NCBI GenBank assembly: GCA_021613535.1
Contig: CP075494.1
Span: 7,936,001 to 8,000,000, forward strand
Reading direction: 5' to 3'
Length of the DNA: 64,000 bases
From: Adineta vaga
Taxonomy: Eukaryota; Rotifera
Shown here one piece after another: positions 11,201-22,085 of this stretch. Each line of letters opens with the position of its first letter. Position 1 is the first letter of the stretch. The notes beneath the pieces are model-generated. The model did no database searches. It saw only the letters and a program-made list of their open reading frames with translations, and was not told the DNA's origin. A program made the position numbers and the translations under genes.

Positions 11201-12192
11201 TATTCATTCGCCCTTCACCTAACTGAAAGATCCATGTTTTCTCTCCTCTGTAGACACTCACCACACTAAATCTCTGGGACAATCAAATCGGTGATCAAGG
11301 AGCCCAACATATTGGTGATGGCTTGCGAATGAACACGGTAATATTCATTCGCCCTTCACCTAGCTGACAGATCCATGCTTTCTCTCTTGTGTAGACACTC
11401 ACCACACTAAATCTCCGGGACAATCAAATCGGTGATCAAGGTGCCCAACATATTGGTGATGCCTTGCGAACGAACACGGTAATATTCATTCACACCTCAC
11501 CTAACTGAGCCATCCATGTTCCCTCTCCTCTGTAGACACTCACCACACTAAATCTCGGGTACAATCAAATCGGCCATCAAGGAGCCCAACATATTGGTGA
11601 TGCCTTGCGAACAAACACGGTAATATTCATTCGCCCCTCACCTAACTGACACATTCATGCTCTCTATCGTTCATAGACACTGACCGCACTAGATCTCGAG
11701 ATAAATCAAATCGGCGGACAAGGAGTCCAACATATTGGTGATGGCTTGCGAACAAACACGGTAATATTCATTCGCCCCTCACCTAACTGACACATTCATG
11801 CTCTCTATCGTTCATAGACACTCACCACACTAAATCTCGCGTGCAATCAAATCGGTGATGAAGGAGCCCAATATATTGGTGATGGCTTGCGAACGAACGC
11901 GGTAATATTCATTCACCCATCACCTAACTAACCCATCCATGTTCTCTCTCGTCTATAGACACTCACCACACTAAATCTCGGGTACAATCAAATCAGTGAT
12001 CAAGGTGCCCAACTTATTGGTGATGGCTTGCGAACGAACATGGTAATATTCATTCACCCCTCACCTAACTAACTCATCCATGTTCTCTCTCGTCTATAGA
12101 CACTCATCAGACTAAATCTCGAAGACAATTATATCGGCGGACAAGGAGCAAAATATCTCCGAAATCTTTTAGGAAACGGTTTGAAACAGTAG
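8287..12192 (+). CDS. F-box / leucine-rich-repeat (RNI-like) protein
   Basis: The first exon (8287-8424, 46 codons, phase 0) encodes an F-box: MYTFSTLPIELVYRILDHLS, then FCSMQNVCQRFNQILD, ending HRYQ at a GTAAGT donor. After a 669-nt intron come 12 exons of exactly 84 nt, each a 28-residue LRR of the type TLTTLNL-xx-NQIGDQGAQHIGDALR. Starts are 9094, 9235, 9376, 9517, 10972, 11113, 11254, 11395, 11536, 11677, 11818 and 11959. A last exon (12100-12192) ends in TAG. Predicted length is about 412 aa. F-box proteins usually recruit substrates to SCF ubiquitin ligases, with the LRR arc as binding surface; the substrate is unknown. All units are open. A Tc1/mariner element sits in the intron after the fourth LRR exon. 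I chose ATG 8287 because the longer frame upstream begins with a non-ATG codon. Confidence 0.8.
9646..10957. mobile_element. Tc1/mariner-superfamily transposon, decayed
   Basis: Inverted ends of about 27 bp (CTGSGATGCAAAAGTATC then GTACAAAT) lie at 9648-9674 and 10929-10955 or so. TA at 9644-9645 and 10958-10959 is the likely target duplication. The length of about 1.3 kb is usual for the superfamily. It lies in a GTAATATTC...ATAG intron of the LRR array, so it leaves the coding sequence intact but enlarges that intron to about 1.37 kb. The encoded transposase (minus strand) is broken. Confidence 0.85.
9909..10814 (-). pseudogene. Tc1/mariner transposase, frameshifted
   Basis: Three conserved pieces occur in different frames. 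The N-terminal part starts near 10814 and is shifted around 10735-10760. The middle (10243-10611) carries a helix-turn-helix segment (RLGRRFRVHQSTISRI) and the first catalytic Asp in LIMDDEKYF. The C-terminal part (9909-10223) carries the second Asp in FWPDLASSHYA and the Glu in RPIETIW, about 37 residues apart (DD37E spacing). A run of nine A's near 10253-10262 is the second shift. Two frameshifts mean no intact enzyme here; mobility would need a source elsewhere in the genome. Confidence 0.8.
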
Positions 12193-15100
12193 TTGGGGCT
12201 CAAGGAAGATTGTTTTGTAGTGCTTTTTTAGCGTGAATTGTTTTAGAGCAAACTGGTGATTGGAAAAATAAATGCACATTGTGTTTCGAAGGCGTATTAA
12301 CCGTGCGATAGCGCGTTCTGTTGCAAACTCTTTAGGTCCCACTGTAGGAGATGGGTTTTTGATGGAAGATTTTTTTTTTGTTTATGTCCAAGAAAGCGAA
12401 ATCGTGTGTTTGAAATGCGCTATAGTTTATCAGTTATGCGAGTAGTTTGATGGGTATCATATCATATCTTCTGAAACTGTTGATTCTTAAGAGAATATCT
12501 TATCAGAAATTTTGAACAATACAAAGGGTCTGACGAAGAAGGACAACCGTCGGCGCATCTTATAAGTCTTTTAATGTGTCTGCTGCACCCATTCCCATCG
12601 TTGATCTTTTGGAGACTATTGGGAAAAGTTTTCTTAAACATTATGTTGTACTTGAAAAAGTAGCACAATATACTTGTGGACTTTATTTTGAATATTTCTC
12701 GTAATAGAGTTGAGTTTAATGTCTTAGGGCGTTGCAAATCTTTACTGTGTTTGAAACGCTAGAGAGTTGGGGTTGACATCAAAATAAAGTGGATGACGTG
12801 TTTCACAACTTTGTTCAGTTGCTTCTTGGATGTGACCTTGGATGTCTAGTGATAGAAAGATGTTTTGTATTCGTACATCTTTCAACATAAAATAGAAACT
12901 TCCTAGAGAAAAGTTTCCATTTCAGGCTCAACTAACAAATGCGGCGAGATGCATTTGTAAATACAATGAAACCGACTATACTAGATCTATTAAAGTTTTT
13001 CATGCAGTGTATTCAAATAACTACACATGATAATGAACATTGAGTTGTTGAATGTATATCCATAACAATTTCTTTGTCTAATAGGTCGATTTTGTTTTGT
13101 TTGAGAAATCGATGTTAACTGCCGTTCTAAATCCATCGATTGTCATGAACATTCTTCTAAAATATATCATCGACGCATATATTATCACATCTTTTTCATT
13201 GAACCAATGACATATTGATCACTGACGTTTTTACTATGAATACATTGAGGAACCCAGGTCGAAAAATCCGAGCCGGATCCGGTCGGAACCAGAACATTCC
13301 GATCATTTCATTGAAGCAGGATTCCGACCCGGATATTTTCGGACTTTTCCACTCGCTTCTGACTAACTTCCAGTCAGTTCCAGTCGGAAAACGACTGGAA
13401 TTCACCAGAACAGTCCGAGAAATTCCGATCGGAATACTACTTCCACTCTCCTTTGTTTTCCGGTTGGAATCTTTTGGAACTAGCTGGAACCGTCCGGAAT
13501 ATCCTCGGAAAAGCGTGCTTTCTGGCAGGTTCCTTTAGGATCCGGAGGCCAGAACGTCCGTCTTGGGAAGTATATAATTGTGATATTTACATTAAATGCA
13601 AATTTTCTTTCCTATAATATTGGTATTTCGATAAAGAAAGGATTATTTTATTTCTGACATGAATTAACAAATAATATTTAGCATTAGTCGAAAAGAGCTG
13701 GCATAATTAATGATAAGCTTTGTCTGAATTGATTTGATCAATTTTGATTGAAATGTTCTAAATATATTTGCAAAAACTATCGAATTCATAGAATAGTCAT
13801 CTATAACCTTTGAACAATTTCACAGCATCCAAACAATATTAAGAATTCAAATGAGTTTTGGATCATAACCAAGATAAAAATGAAGACATTTTCAAACGTC
13901 ATTCGAAAGACGAGCTTGTAAATTTTAAAATAATCGATTGTAAACGGATATTAACCATTATCATAATTATAGACAAATAACTATTGAGTCCATACAAAAA
14001 ACTGAATGAATTCTTTTTCTTTATTTATTAATACTTGATGTTTTCAGATAAAAACTTTCTCTTCTAGCAGAAAAGATATACATTTGACCAAAATTATAGA
14101 GTATATGATTGTTCGTTCTTTTTTAAATGTTTTAAATTCTAATGAAAACAAATAATAATGTTGATGTCTTGTGTAGAAGAAGTTTTTCTTTTCTACTTTC
14201 ATGGCAAAAGAGATAAAAACTTCTATATTTAGATTTACGAAATGAGAACAAAATTAAAAACTAACGTCTCGTAAATCTCATCTATATTTCCACGGATTTT
14301 TTTCATGTTCTAATTTTTTTTGATCATTGTCTTTGAAGATGATATTTGTTTAAAGCATTATGTGATATATCCTTCTCATTATCGTCATTCGATAGATTTC
14401 TATTATTTTATTCTTCTATAGAATAATGTTGTCTGTTCGTCTATTTAATTCTCATTTGATCGTATCTTACGTTAATATTACGAGAAACTATGTTTCATTT
14501 CAGATTTTCTCAACATTAAAAATCTATTGTGGAACACTTTCACATTATTTTCCGTCGACACAATTTGAGATCAATCGCCTCTATACTTTCCGAAATATAC
14601 ACAATACATTATGACTTTCTCATATAGCTCAATCGAACATTTAATCGTTGATAATTCAATATATTGTAATCAATTGATTTGTTTATTATCGTGTGCTCCA
14701 TAATTTCGTTATTTATCAGCAAATTTATTACTTCGATATAGTCCTACACAACGAAATTCATATGACATATTATTGATTAATTTGACATATGTATCTTTCA
14801 AATCGAAGTCCGAAGCAGTTGATATTTTTGAACAGTTTTTTATCAGTCGTTTTCCTTCTACGAAAATTTTATTCATCACATCAGATATTAGATGTATGAA
14901 AGTCACAGAAAGATAATATCTGAATAGAGAAGTTTGTTCAGTTTTCGATGCTGTATCTTTCAGTATATTAAACGAATAATTTTATAAAGCGCGTAGAGTC
15001 TAAATAAATCTCGATTTCGGGGCATATTTTTTATTCGTTCAACCGGATACGCTAAAAATGTGGATCTCGAGGTTTTCAATGATGCTGAACAAAATGAAAA

Positions 15101-15496
15101 CATAAAATCAAGAAAAGAAATTTTGACGAGTGTTTCTTCTCTTTAAGAGAGCTTTTTAAAGAATATAGATGAATTAATCATCATTATAATTCTTTCAGAA
15201 AGGGGTCAGCGAATCCTACGGATGAGCGTTACTTGTGGTTTAAACATTGACAGAAGGACAGACGATCTGTAAAATGTATGAATAAAAGTCATAGGGAAAT
15301 AACATTCTCGAAGAAATGAAAAGCCCTCGATATAGAAACGAGATGTATAGAATGAAAAGAAAAATCAAACAAAGAATATACACAAATAGTAATGACGTCA
15401 GTGAACGATGTACTTGCAATATATCTTTCTGAATACGTTTCGTATCTTTATTGTATCACTTTCACATACCGTGCACATTGGATCGCCGTTACTTAG
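12193..15496. other. gene-poor spacer
   Basis: No exon here could be tied to a recognisable protein. It begins with the 3' region of the F-box/LRR gene. A short minus-strand ORF at 14709-14906 has ordinary-looking composition but no splice context or known motif. A CG-rich island at 13240-13560 is listed separately. 15183-15235 weakly resembles 5322-5375 (shared ATTCTTTCAGAAA and GAYGAGCG motifs), perhaps an old dispersed repeat. Confidence 0.4.
13240..13560. repeat. CG-rich island of TTCCG/CGGAA motifs
   Basis: This stretch is clearly richer in G+C than its surroundings and is packed with TTCCG, CGGAA, CCGG and GGATCC words. It includes a perfect 9-bp hairpin (TTCCAGTCG / CGACTGGAA, 13378-13400) and the palindrome ATTCCGATCGGAAT (13422-13435). 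Open frames on both strands here follow from base composition and show no protein-like pattern. It may be a diverged satellite or foldback repeat. Confidence 0.5.
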
Positions 15497-16153
15497 ATTT
15501 AAGTGTTCGTCAAAACAAACTTGATACGATGAACCATATTATTCATTATAATGCTTACCAAGACGATAATCATTATCGATCACTTCATCTTCAGACAAAA
15601 CAAGCTATTGTAAATAAGATTTTCAAAGTTCTGTTTTTTTTGCATCCGCGGTGACATGTATTAATTAGCATCAAATTCTTTTTATTTTCTAGAAAATGCC
15701 ATAGTAGTTTAACAATAAGTCTAGTCCGTGTATAAGAGAAGGTCATGTTTGTTATTTCACTCATCTTTTTTCACATCAAATCAGACCATTTTTCGTCTGA
15801 ACAGAACGGTCGGACATTGATCTATATATATAAAGAGAGATAAAGCAATGACAATCGATTACAAAACCATTTTATTTTCGAACAATGGCTATTGATGTAT
15901 GTCTTCCATTGTTGATTATGCAATTGCTCTCTAGTTTGATATCTAGGAATTCTTTTTGCTTTTTTATTTCTAGAAAAACCGATTAGCATTCGATTTAGCT
16001 CGGAAAACCTTTCAACTCGAGCAACTGGTTAATCAAACACCCACGTATATGATGACACCTGCTCAATTACAGCAGTTCGCCAATCTTTCTGCAGAAATCG
16101 CTGGGCTCAAAAACGAGCTTTACCATCTAATGACCATGGACAATGACTTTTAA
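15497..16153 (+). CDS. unidentified two-exon gene fragment
   Basis: The last exon (15974-16153) is preceded by a good pyrimidine-rich acceptor and ends in TAA. It encodes 59 residues with a helical, coiled-coil-like end (TPAQLQQFANLSAEIAGLKN). An upstream exon ending at 15609 (donor GTAAATAAG) joins in phase 0; its frame reads back through 15497 to a possible acceptor at 15495-15496. No initiating ATG exon was found, so this is either the 3' part of a gene with distant first exons or a relic. The family was not recognised. Confidence 0.35.
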
Positions 16154-16725
16154 ATTGATATTGATTGCTGAAAGAGTTCATTTCGTTTTTCTTTGCTCAT
16201 CAAATAAAATCATTCTCATCAGTTCATTGACGAATTTTGACATTGAAAGAGTTAGCAACGCTTTGACTAGTGAAACTCACATTCAGGGGGTGAGGAGAAG
16301 GTTTCTTTTTCACATGTAGATATCGTTCGAAAACGATACGAATCGAAATTAACTTCTTTTTGTTGACATGTTCACAATAACCAATTCATTGTTCTTGGAG
16401 TGAAGCTTTATTATATTTAAACAATTGAGCATTTAATTTTTAAGATATCATATGATATAACTACATCTTCCACTGTTATTAAGAATATTTCTTTTTCGAA
16501 GGGAAGAAAGAAGCGATTCAATATCAAGGCAACGTAGGGTCTTCAGGTTTTCATAACATGTTTATTTTTATTATTTTTCTTTCCTTTTGATATAGAACGT
16601 TATCAGCCATGTTTTGAGAGAATATATTGATTGATAGATGCATATATACAGTGAATAAAGTACGAGAATTGATATTTCTATTTCTATGTCGTTTGTTGAT
16701 CACCACCACCAACAACAACGTATCA
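16154..16725. other. spacer before the NWD-derived copy
   Basis: No gene seen. It ends with a short CACCACCACCAACAACAACG run that abuts the left edge of the duplicated NWD segment. Confidence 0.5.
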
Positions 16726-17380
16726 TTCTAATAGTTTATTATTGGACGTAGAAACAGTTTTCGCTAAATCTTTCTCTTGTGTTTTCGTATAAGATCTCCA
16801 CAGTTTGATTTCATCAAAAACTAGTTTAACATATAATGGAGTATTACATTCAGTCAATCGTTCGTGAACTAGTTCCCTGTTAGTTGAAAGATTAAATATA
16901 ATAAAACATATTTTTTTCAATAGAAAGAAGTTAACAAACCATTGTATATCAGTAATTGTTCGATGTTGACGAGCTAACCAAGCTTTTAAAACAATCTTAC
17001 CCAAGTCTTCACCTAATGGTTTAATCTAAATGATTATTTCGAAGTGTATTTTGAATATTAGATATTCCTGGTAATGTTGAAACAACCTATAGCAAACAGA
17101 CGATGATTTCAAATCGATAATATAACAAAAGAAAATATTATTCATACAAGTTTAACATGAATTGGTAATGTTGGTGGGAACCATGACATTGAATGTGCAC
17201 CATCTGATGATGAAATTTGATCTAATGAATCCAAAAAGATAGATAATGGTTTATCACTCGGTGTTTTCTCTAATAAACGTTTAAAATAATTAATCAATTG
17301 AGATAATTCAGTGGGAATAGTATTTTCTGATATTTGATAAAGATAACATAATTGATGACAATTAAACACTTAATTGTGAC
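16726..17380 (-). pseudogene. truncated copy of the NWD1-like gene
   Basis: 16726-17029 matches 1979-2280, and about 17035-17356 matches 2360-2687, with only scattered substitutions. The copy therefore holds part of the exon at 1704-2128, the 2192-2277 exon, a damaged 2333-2413 exon and the 3' part of the NACHT exon. About 76 bp (near 2284-2358) is missing, removing one exon end and the next intron. At about 17351 the sequence jumps to the match of 4951 onward, deleting about 2.28 kb with the start codon, DUF4062 region and Walker A. The residual open frames are not a working gene. Confidence 0.8.
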
Positions 17381-17849
17381 TTCAGAGAAACCTTGAATGT
17401 ATAAGTATTAGTTTCTCCGTCATTGAGCGACATCTTTATTATTTTTCATCATCTTTTGTTTAACGCTGCTTAATATTTGCTTCAATGAGATTCCGTTCAC
17501 AAAGTTTGTTTCATCATAGCTTAAAGAAAGAAAAAAAAGGAAATGATGATGTCACTAATAAAGTCATTCAGCCAATCTATACTCATTTTCTTTGATTCAT
17601 TCTTTGACTTTTTTCCATCCACCACAGTCATAATTACCTATTGATGCTCGATAAACTGATCGATCGACGTAAAAATATCTTCGTTAAATTACCGAAGAAA
17701 AAAACAAAACAAAACAAATTTTCAGCACAAACGACATTGAGGTAATTTCATCATCAATACACAATGGTAAGTTAAATAAGAAAATCTTCTCATAAAAGTT
17801 ATTGATTTCAATTCTTTTTATTTTTCACAACTTGTTGACCTTCATAGAA

Positions 17850-17971
17850 AAAAAATTTATGTTTTTGTTTTGTGTTTAGATATCGACGAATCACAAGCGA
17901 TTTTCATTACTTGAATATTTTTGATCTTTTCCCCTCTTGTTTCATGGCTGGATATTTCCGAGATTTGATTC
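17850..17971. repeat. second block of NWD upstream flank
   Basis: Matches about 4993-5121 (shared TTTATGTTTTTGTT, TGGATATTTCCGAGATTTGA and neighbouring words). It ends at the GATTCGG that precedes the telomere-like run in the other copy; here CACTTTATGTGTGTG follows. The 17381-17849 interval has no counterpart beside the NWD1-like gene and shows no coding pattern. Confidence 0.7.
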
Positions 17972-18171
17972 GGCCACTTTATGTGTGTGTGTTTTGAAAG
18001 TAAAAGCATTTGAATTTTGAGTGAATCTGGCTTTCGTGACGATGGCAGATATTTGTCAAGTATAGGGAGATATGAGATAGACAAATAATAAGTAAACTAA
18101 TTTTTTCAGATGATTTTGATAAGGAATGAATTTTTTTCTTTTTCAGATAAACTAATTAGAAAATAAAAACG

Positions 18172-19269
18172 ATGAGCCGAAATCAGAGTGAAAGCGCCTC
18201 AAGATCTCGTTCAAAATCGAAATCAAGATCTCGTTCAGGTTCATTATCATCAACATCATCGTAAGATTTCATTTATGTTTGTGTAATGCTTGGCTATTTG
18301 ATTGAATTTGATTTGAATAGAGGTCGTGCAGCTAAAGCCAAAAATTGGAATGGCGAATCAGGTTATCGTTTACATGTTTCACCATTAAGTCCTCGAACAT
18401 CACGACGTGATATTGAAAAAATATTTGGCAAATATGGAAAAATTAATGAAGTTTGTTGTTTACCCATGATAAATGACTTTTTTTAAAAATTAAATGAATA
18501 TTTTCAGGTTTGGATGGCAACTAATCCACCCTGCTTTGCTTTTGTGAATTTTAAGCATCGAGCTGATGCAGAAGAAGCAATTCGAGCTATGGATGGAAAG
18601 TAAGTTTAATCAATCATTTGAAAAGTTTTTCAGTTTCATATTTCGTAGATCAATTGATAATTCTCGTATTGGAATATCATTTGCTCGTAAGCGTACAGTT
18701 GGCGGTCGCCGTGGTGGTGGTGGTGGCGGCGGCGGCGGAGGTGGTTCTTTTGGTAATGGAGGTGATCGATATTCACGTGGAGATTATGATTCATCACGTA
18801 ACCGTCGACGATATTCTCCACGGCCATCGGATGACAGACGCGATAGGTTTGCATAAAAATTATATTTTGAAAACAAGAAGAAATATCTCTTCTTCTAATT
18901 TACAGAAACAATGATCGACGACGACGTTATTCTCGATCACGCAGTCCAGTCCAACATAGCAAACGTGATTATCGACAGCGTTCAAGATCATCTTCACCAA
19001 AGTGAGTTGTTATTTTTTCTTCAAAGTTCATAGTGGTAACATATCAATATAAATTTGATAAAATAACTTCCATAGAAACCAGAATTAGATAGTTGCCATT
19101 ATTTTTAGAGCACGTCGTAATCGCCCATCCTCAAGAGATCGATCACCACCGCAACAACAAGCAACAAATGTTGTTCATAGGTAAATTATCTTTGATATCT
19201 TTCTTTTCTCTTCTTCCTCTTATTATTATGATGATCTTTAATTTCAGATATGAAGAAAGTGATGATTAA
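18172..19269 (+). CDS. SR-type splicing factor, SRSF3/SRSF7-like (paralogue 1)
   Basis: Nuclear RNA-binding protein expected to act in splice-site choice and mRNA export. Exons 18172-18260, 18321-18450, 18508-18599, 18649-18846, 18906-19001, 19109-19180 and 19248-19269 give 232 aa with every junction in frame. A short RS-rich N-terminus is followed by one RRM (about residues 37-110) with the RNP-like strand [14 protein letters not shown], as in SRSF3/7. Then come a glycine run of about 12 residues, an RGG/RS-rich tail and the end YEESDD. A tandem paralogue begins 230 bp downstream with the same 92-nt central RRM exon. An ATG followed directly by GTAAG at 17764 and an acceptor near 18145 suggest a 5'UTR intron. 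Confidence 0.85.
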
Positions 19270-19499
19270 TCAATTACTTGTTCAAATCCAGAATTAAATG
19301 ATTTGTTTTGGAATATGTAAAGAAGAGGACCTTAATCAATTTCATCATCAGTTCTTTTGTTGTCTCCTTTTTCTTCTTTGTTTAACTAAATGATGTCTTG
19401 TGAAAAAAAATTTCTTGTGTATTGTACCAAGTTTGACTAGCGCTTATTTGTTGTTCTAGATTATCTTTTTTCTTTTAATTTATTTGCAAAATTCGTATC

Positions 19500-21153
19500 A
19501 TGGGTCGTAGTCGTGATCGTGAAGGTTCACTTGCTTCAACTGATTCTGGTCGCACAGCACGATCGAAAAAATGGGTAAGCATTCTTTTCATTCATAAAAC
19601 AAACATTGGTTTCGATTTATTAGGATGGAGCAGGTGGTCATCGTCTTCATCTATCTGACTTACCTATGGGTGTCAGTAAACATGAAGTAGAAAGAATTTT
19701 TCGTTCGTATGGACCATTGAATGAGGTATGAAATTCAATTGAATTTCTTATGAATATTTACACAAACGATTGTATAGATTTGGGTTGCAACAAACCCGCC
19801 TTGTTTTGCATTTATTAATTTCACCCATCGATCTGATGGTGAACGTGCATTGAAAGAACTTGATGGAACGTAAGATAGACTATCTTTCGAAAATAAGTAC
19901 AGATTTTAAAACAAAAATTGTCTTCTTTTCTTTTTTAAGAACATTAGCTGGTGCAAGAATTGGTCTGAGTTGGGCTCGACCAAGACACATCGGTGGTCGA
20001 TCACGTCGTCGTAAGTCAAATCATTCTTCTTGATTTTCTAAACTTTTCTATGTACTCTTTAGGTTCGCCATCTCCTTATCGTCGCAGTAATCGAGATTCG
20101 TATAGCAGTCGTCGTCGTCGTTATTCACGGTAATTTCCTTTCTATTGATCTGTTTTAAAAAATCTAAATTTTCGTCCTTGCTCTTATTTATCTTTTTTAA
20201 TCAATGAGAGTTATATGTGTTGGAATAGTTTATATTTGTGTTGCTCACTCTGCTTGTCGATATATATTTGGTTATTTTTCTAGCTGTTGATGATTATTGG
20301 ATGAAAATGATTGATGTGGGTGGACTATCAGCAGCAGTGTTTTAAAATGAATAATGTGGTTTTGTGCTCGAATCTTGTTTCTTTGTTTATTCTTCTCCTT
20401 CTCTTCTATTTGTGAATCGTCTACCTAGTGGGTGGATGGATGCCATGTGCTTAGTCACATTCTTTGGCAGAGAAAGATCAAAGGTATGTTATATGAGTAC
20501 ATCACATTTTATCAGATAAGTCATGTAGTGAATATCCCTCTTTTACTATTTATTTCGCAACTTGAAACTTAGTTTGTTTTCTATGTTCATTATTGAAAAT
20601 ATCTATGTTAGAATCGAGTTTTATATATTATAGAAGTCGTTCGCGTAGTCCACGTTCTCGACGTTCTGGTGGCAGTTCTCGACGACGCAGTTCACGTTCT
20701 GCATCACGTTCGCCCGCACGCCAAGGATCACCACGAGGTAAATGATTTTGTTCTACTTGATAATTAATTATACGAAATTCTATTTTCGAACAGATTCTAC
20801 AGAAAGATCATCGAGACGAAAAGAACATAAACGTCGTCGATATTCATCATCACATTCGGACCGTAGTCCGAATCGTTCACCACGACGAGATAATAAGTAA
20901 GTTATCACATTCATTGTTCATTTTTTGATATAAGAATGATTTACTTCTGCTTTTTTTTTCTAGAAAACAATCGACACGTAGCCCAAGCCATGAACGTCAA
21001 CGATCAGCAACACCTAATGGTAATCGTCATCTTGGTGAGACAGATGATAATCATACAGCTGAGTAAGTTAATTGTGGACAAGTTACAACTGATTTTCAGA
21101 ATGATTAATTTATATATTTCTGTTTTAGAATTGAAATCGACGGTCAAGATTGA
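19500..21153 (+). CDS. SR-type splicing factor, SRSF3/SRSF7-like (paralogue 2)
   Basis: Exons 19500-19574, 19624-19725, 19778-19869, 19940-20010, 20063-20129, 20634-20737, 20794-20896, 20964-21062 and 21129-21153 give 245 aa, all in frame. The RRM spans about residues 28-100 (HRLHLSDLPMGVSKHEVERI, then [14 protein letters not shown]). A long RS domain with many SRS, RRR and SPR steps follows, and the protein ends EIEIDGQD. Intron positions inside the RRM match the upstream gene, so the pair arose by tandem duplication. The fifth intron (20130-20633, 504 nt) is ten times longer than its neighbours and contains a candidate poison exon, suggesting autoregulated splicing. Confidence 0.85.
20429..20483 (+). 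promoter_or_regulatory. candidate poison cassette exon in SR gene intron 5
   Basis: A pyrimidine-rich stretch (about 20380-20428) ends in CTACCTAG; 55 nt later comes AAAG followed by the donor GTATGT. Both sites look functional. Inclusion is not a multiple of three: after the cassette the next exon reads AAG TCG TTC GCG TAG, an immediate stop. This is the architecture of the unproductive-splicing exons with which SR genes commonly limit their own mRNA. Confidence 0.5.
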
Positions 21154-22085
21154 TAAAACAAATATACCAGTATCATGCACACACCTAAAAGAAAGACTCT
21201 ACTCATGTTTTTGATTATTTGTTTCTTTTTCTTTTCAAATTAATGTTTATCGTAATCTTTTCTTTTTTCATTTGTGCTTGTGTGTTGATTTATCTGAGTT
21301 AGCTACGAGGTGTAATGGTATTGCTTTTTAAATTTAAACACGAAGTTATGTGTTATTTGTTACTATGGCTAATAAAAAAGGAAGAGTTTTTTTTTTCATA
21401 ATTATCCTTGCAAAAAATAAAATATAAAGATATTTATACGCTGATTTCAATTACTTTATAAATTAGTCTCACGAAATAGAAGAAGTGGTATTTGAACAGA
21501 AGTTTTTTTGTACGATATATAATTTGTATTCATCTTCGATAAAGATGAATGAATACAGTTGTTTAAAGCAATTCAATTTCATCGACATTAAAGAGCAGCG
21601 TATTGGTTGAATAAGCTTGTTGCCTAGTTTGTTATTTTGTTGTGATATGAATTGCGTCTTTTCAAAAACTACTTAGAAATTTCCGGAAAATTTCAATGAT
21701 GGCGCTAGTCGTAAAAAATAGTTTTCCTTTTCTCAGTTATAGAGATCAGACCATGGAAAAAGAAAAAGCAAATGGAGGATCAGTTAGGAGCAAACTTTTC
21801 TTCAAGTTTTATTTCTTTTCGAACAAATATTTCCTCTTCTTACTTAAAAGAAGTTATATTCAATTCCTCGTAAAGTAATAGAGAAGAAGAAAAAACGATA
21901 AGAAAAGCATTTGTTATGTGAAGTATATATCGGTTAGAAAGGTAAGAACAATAAAAGAAGAGAATTGATTTACCGTCAGTCAAAACGAACGTCGCTTATA
22001 ACGATATAAAAGAAAAACATACGCACATACTGAAAAATTCTTATTTTTATTCTAATATTCTAACAAATTGATTAAATCTTTTTAG
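21154..22085. other. spacer between SR and QRICH2-like genes
   Basis: 3'UTR of the SR gene (AATAAAAAAGG near 21370 and AATAAAATATAAAG near 21417 are possible poly(A) signals), then the promoter of the next gene. No coding exon was recognised. Confidence 0.5.

Larger units (their letters stand above)
9094..12192 (+). repeat. tandem array of 13 LRR exon-plus-intron units
   Basis: The unit is an 84-nt exon plus a 57-61-nt intron starting GTAATATTCATTC and ending ATAG or GTAG; period about 141-143 bp outside the transposon gap. Exons and introns are highly similar between units. The two codons between the conserved CTC (Leu) and AAT/AAC (Asn) vary strongly: VG, GR, AG, ER, GG, GC, WD, RD, GY, EI, AC, GY, ED in order. 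Confidence 0.9.

Noticed and set aside
9094-12192. Reading the 142-bp tandem array as a CRISPR or simple satellite
   Set aside because: Each unit has conserved GT...AG introns and an open 84-nt LRR exon, and the spacers are similar to one another.
13215-13538. Open frames on both strands over the CG-rich island
   Set aside because: They arise because CG-rich repeats contain few stop codons; the translations are repetitive and lack protein-like pattern.
18618-18914. Alternative frames over the glycine-rich SR exon
   Set aside because: They are shadow frames of the GGT/GGC repeat; the RRM-RS frame is supported by splice sites and family motifs.
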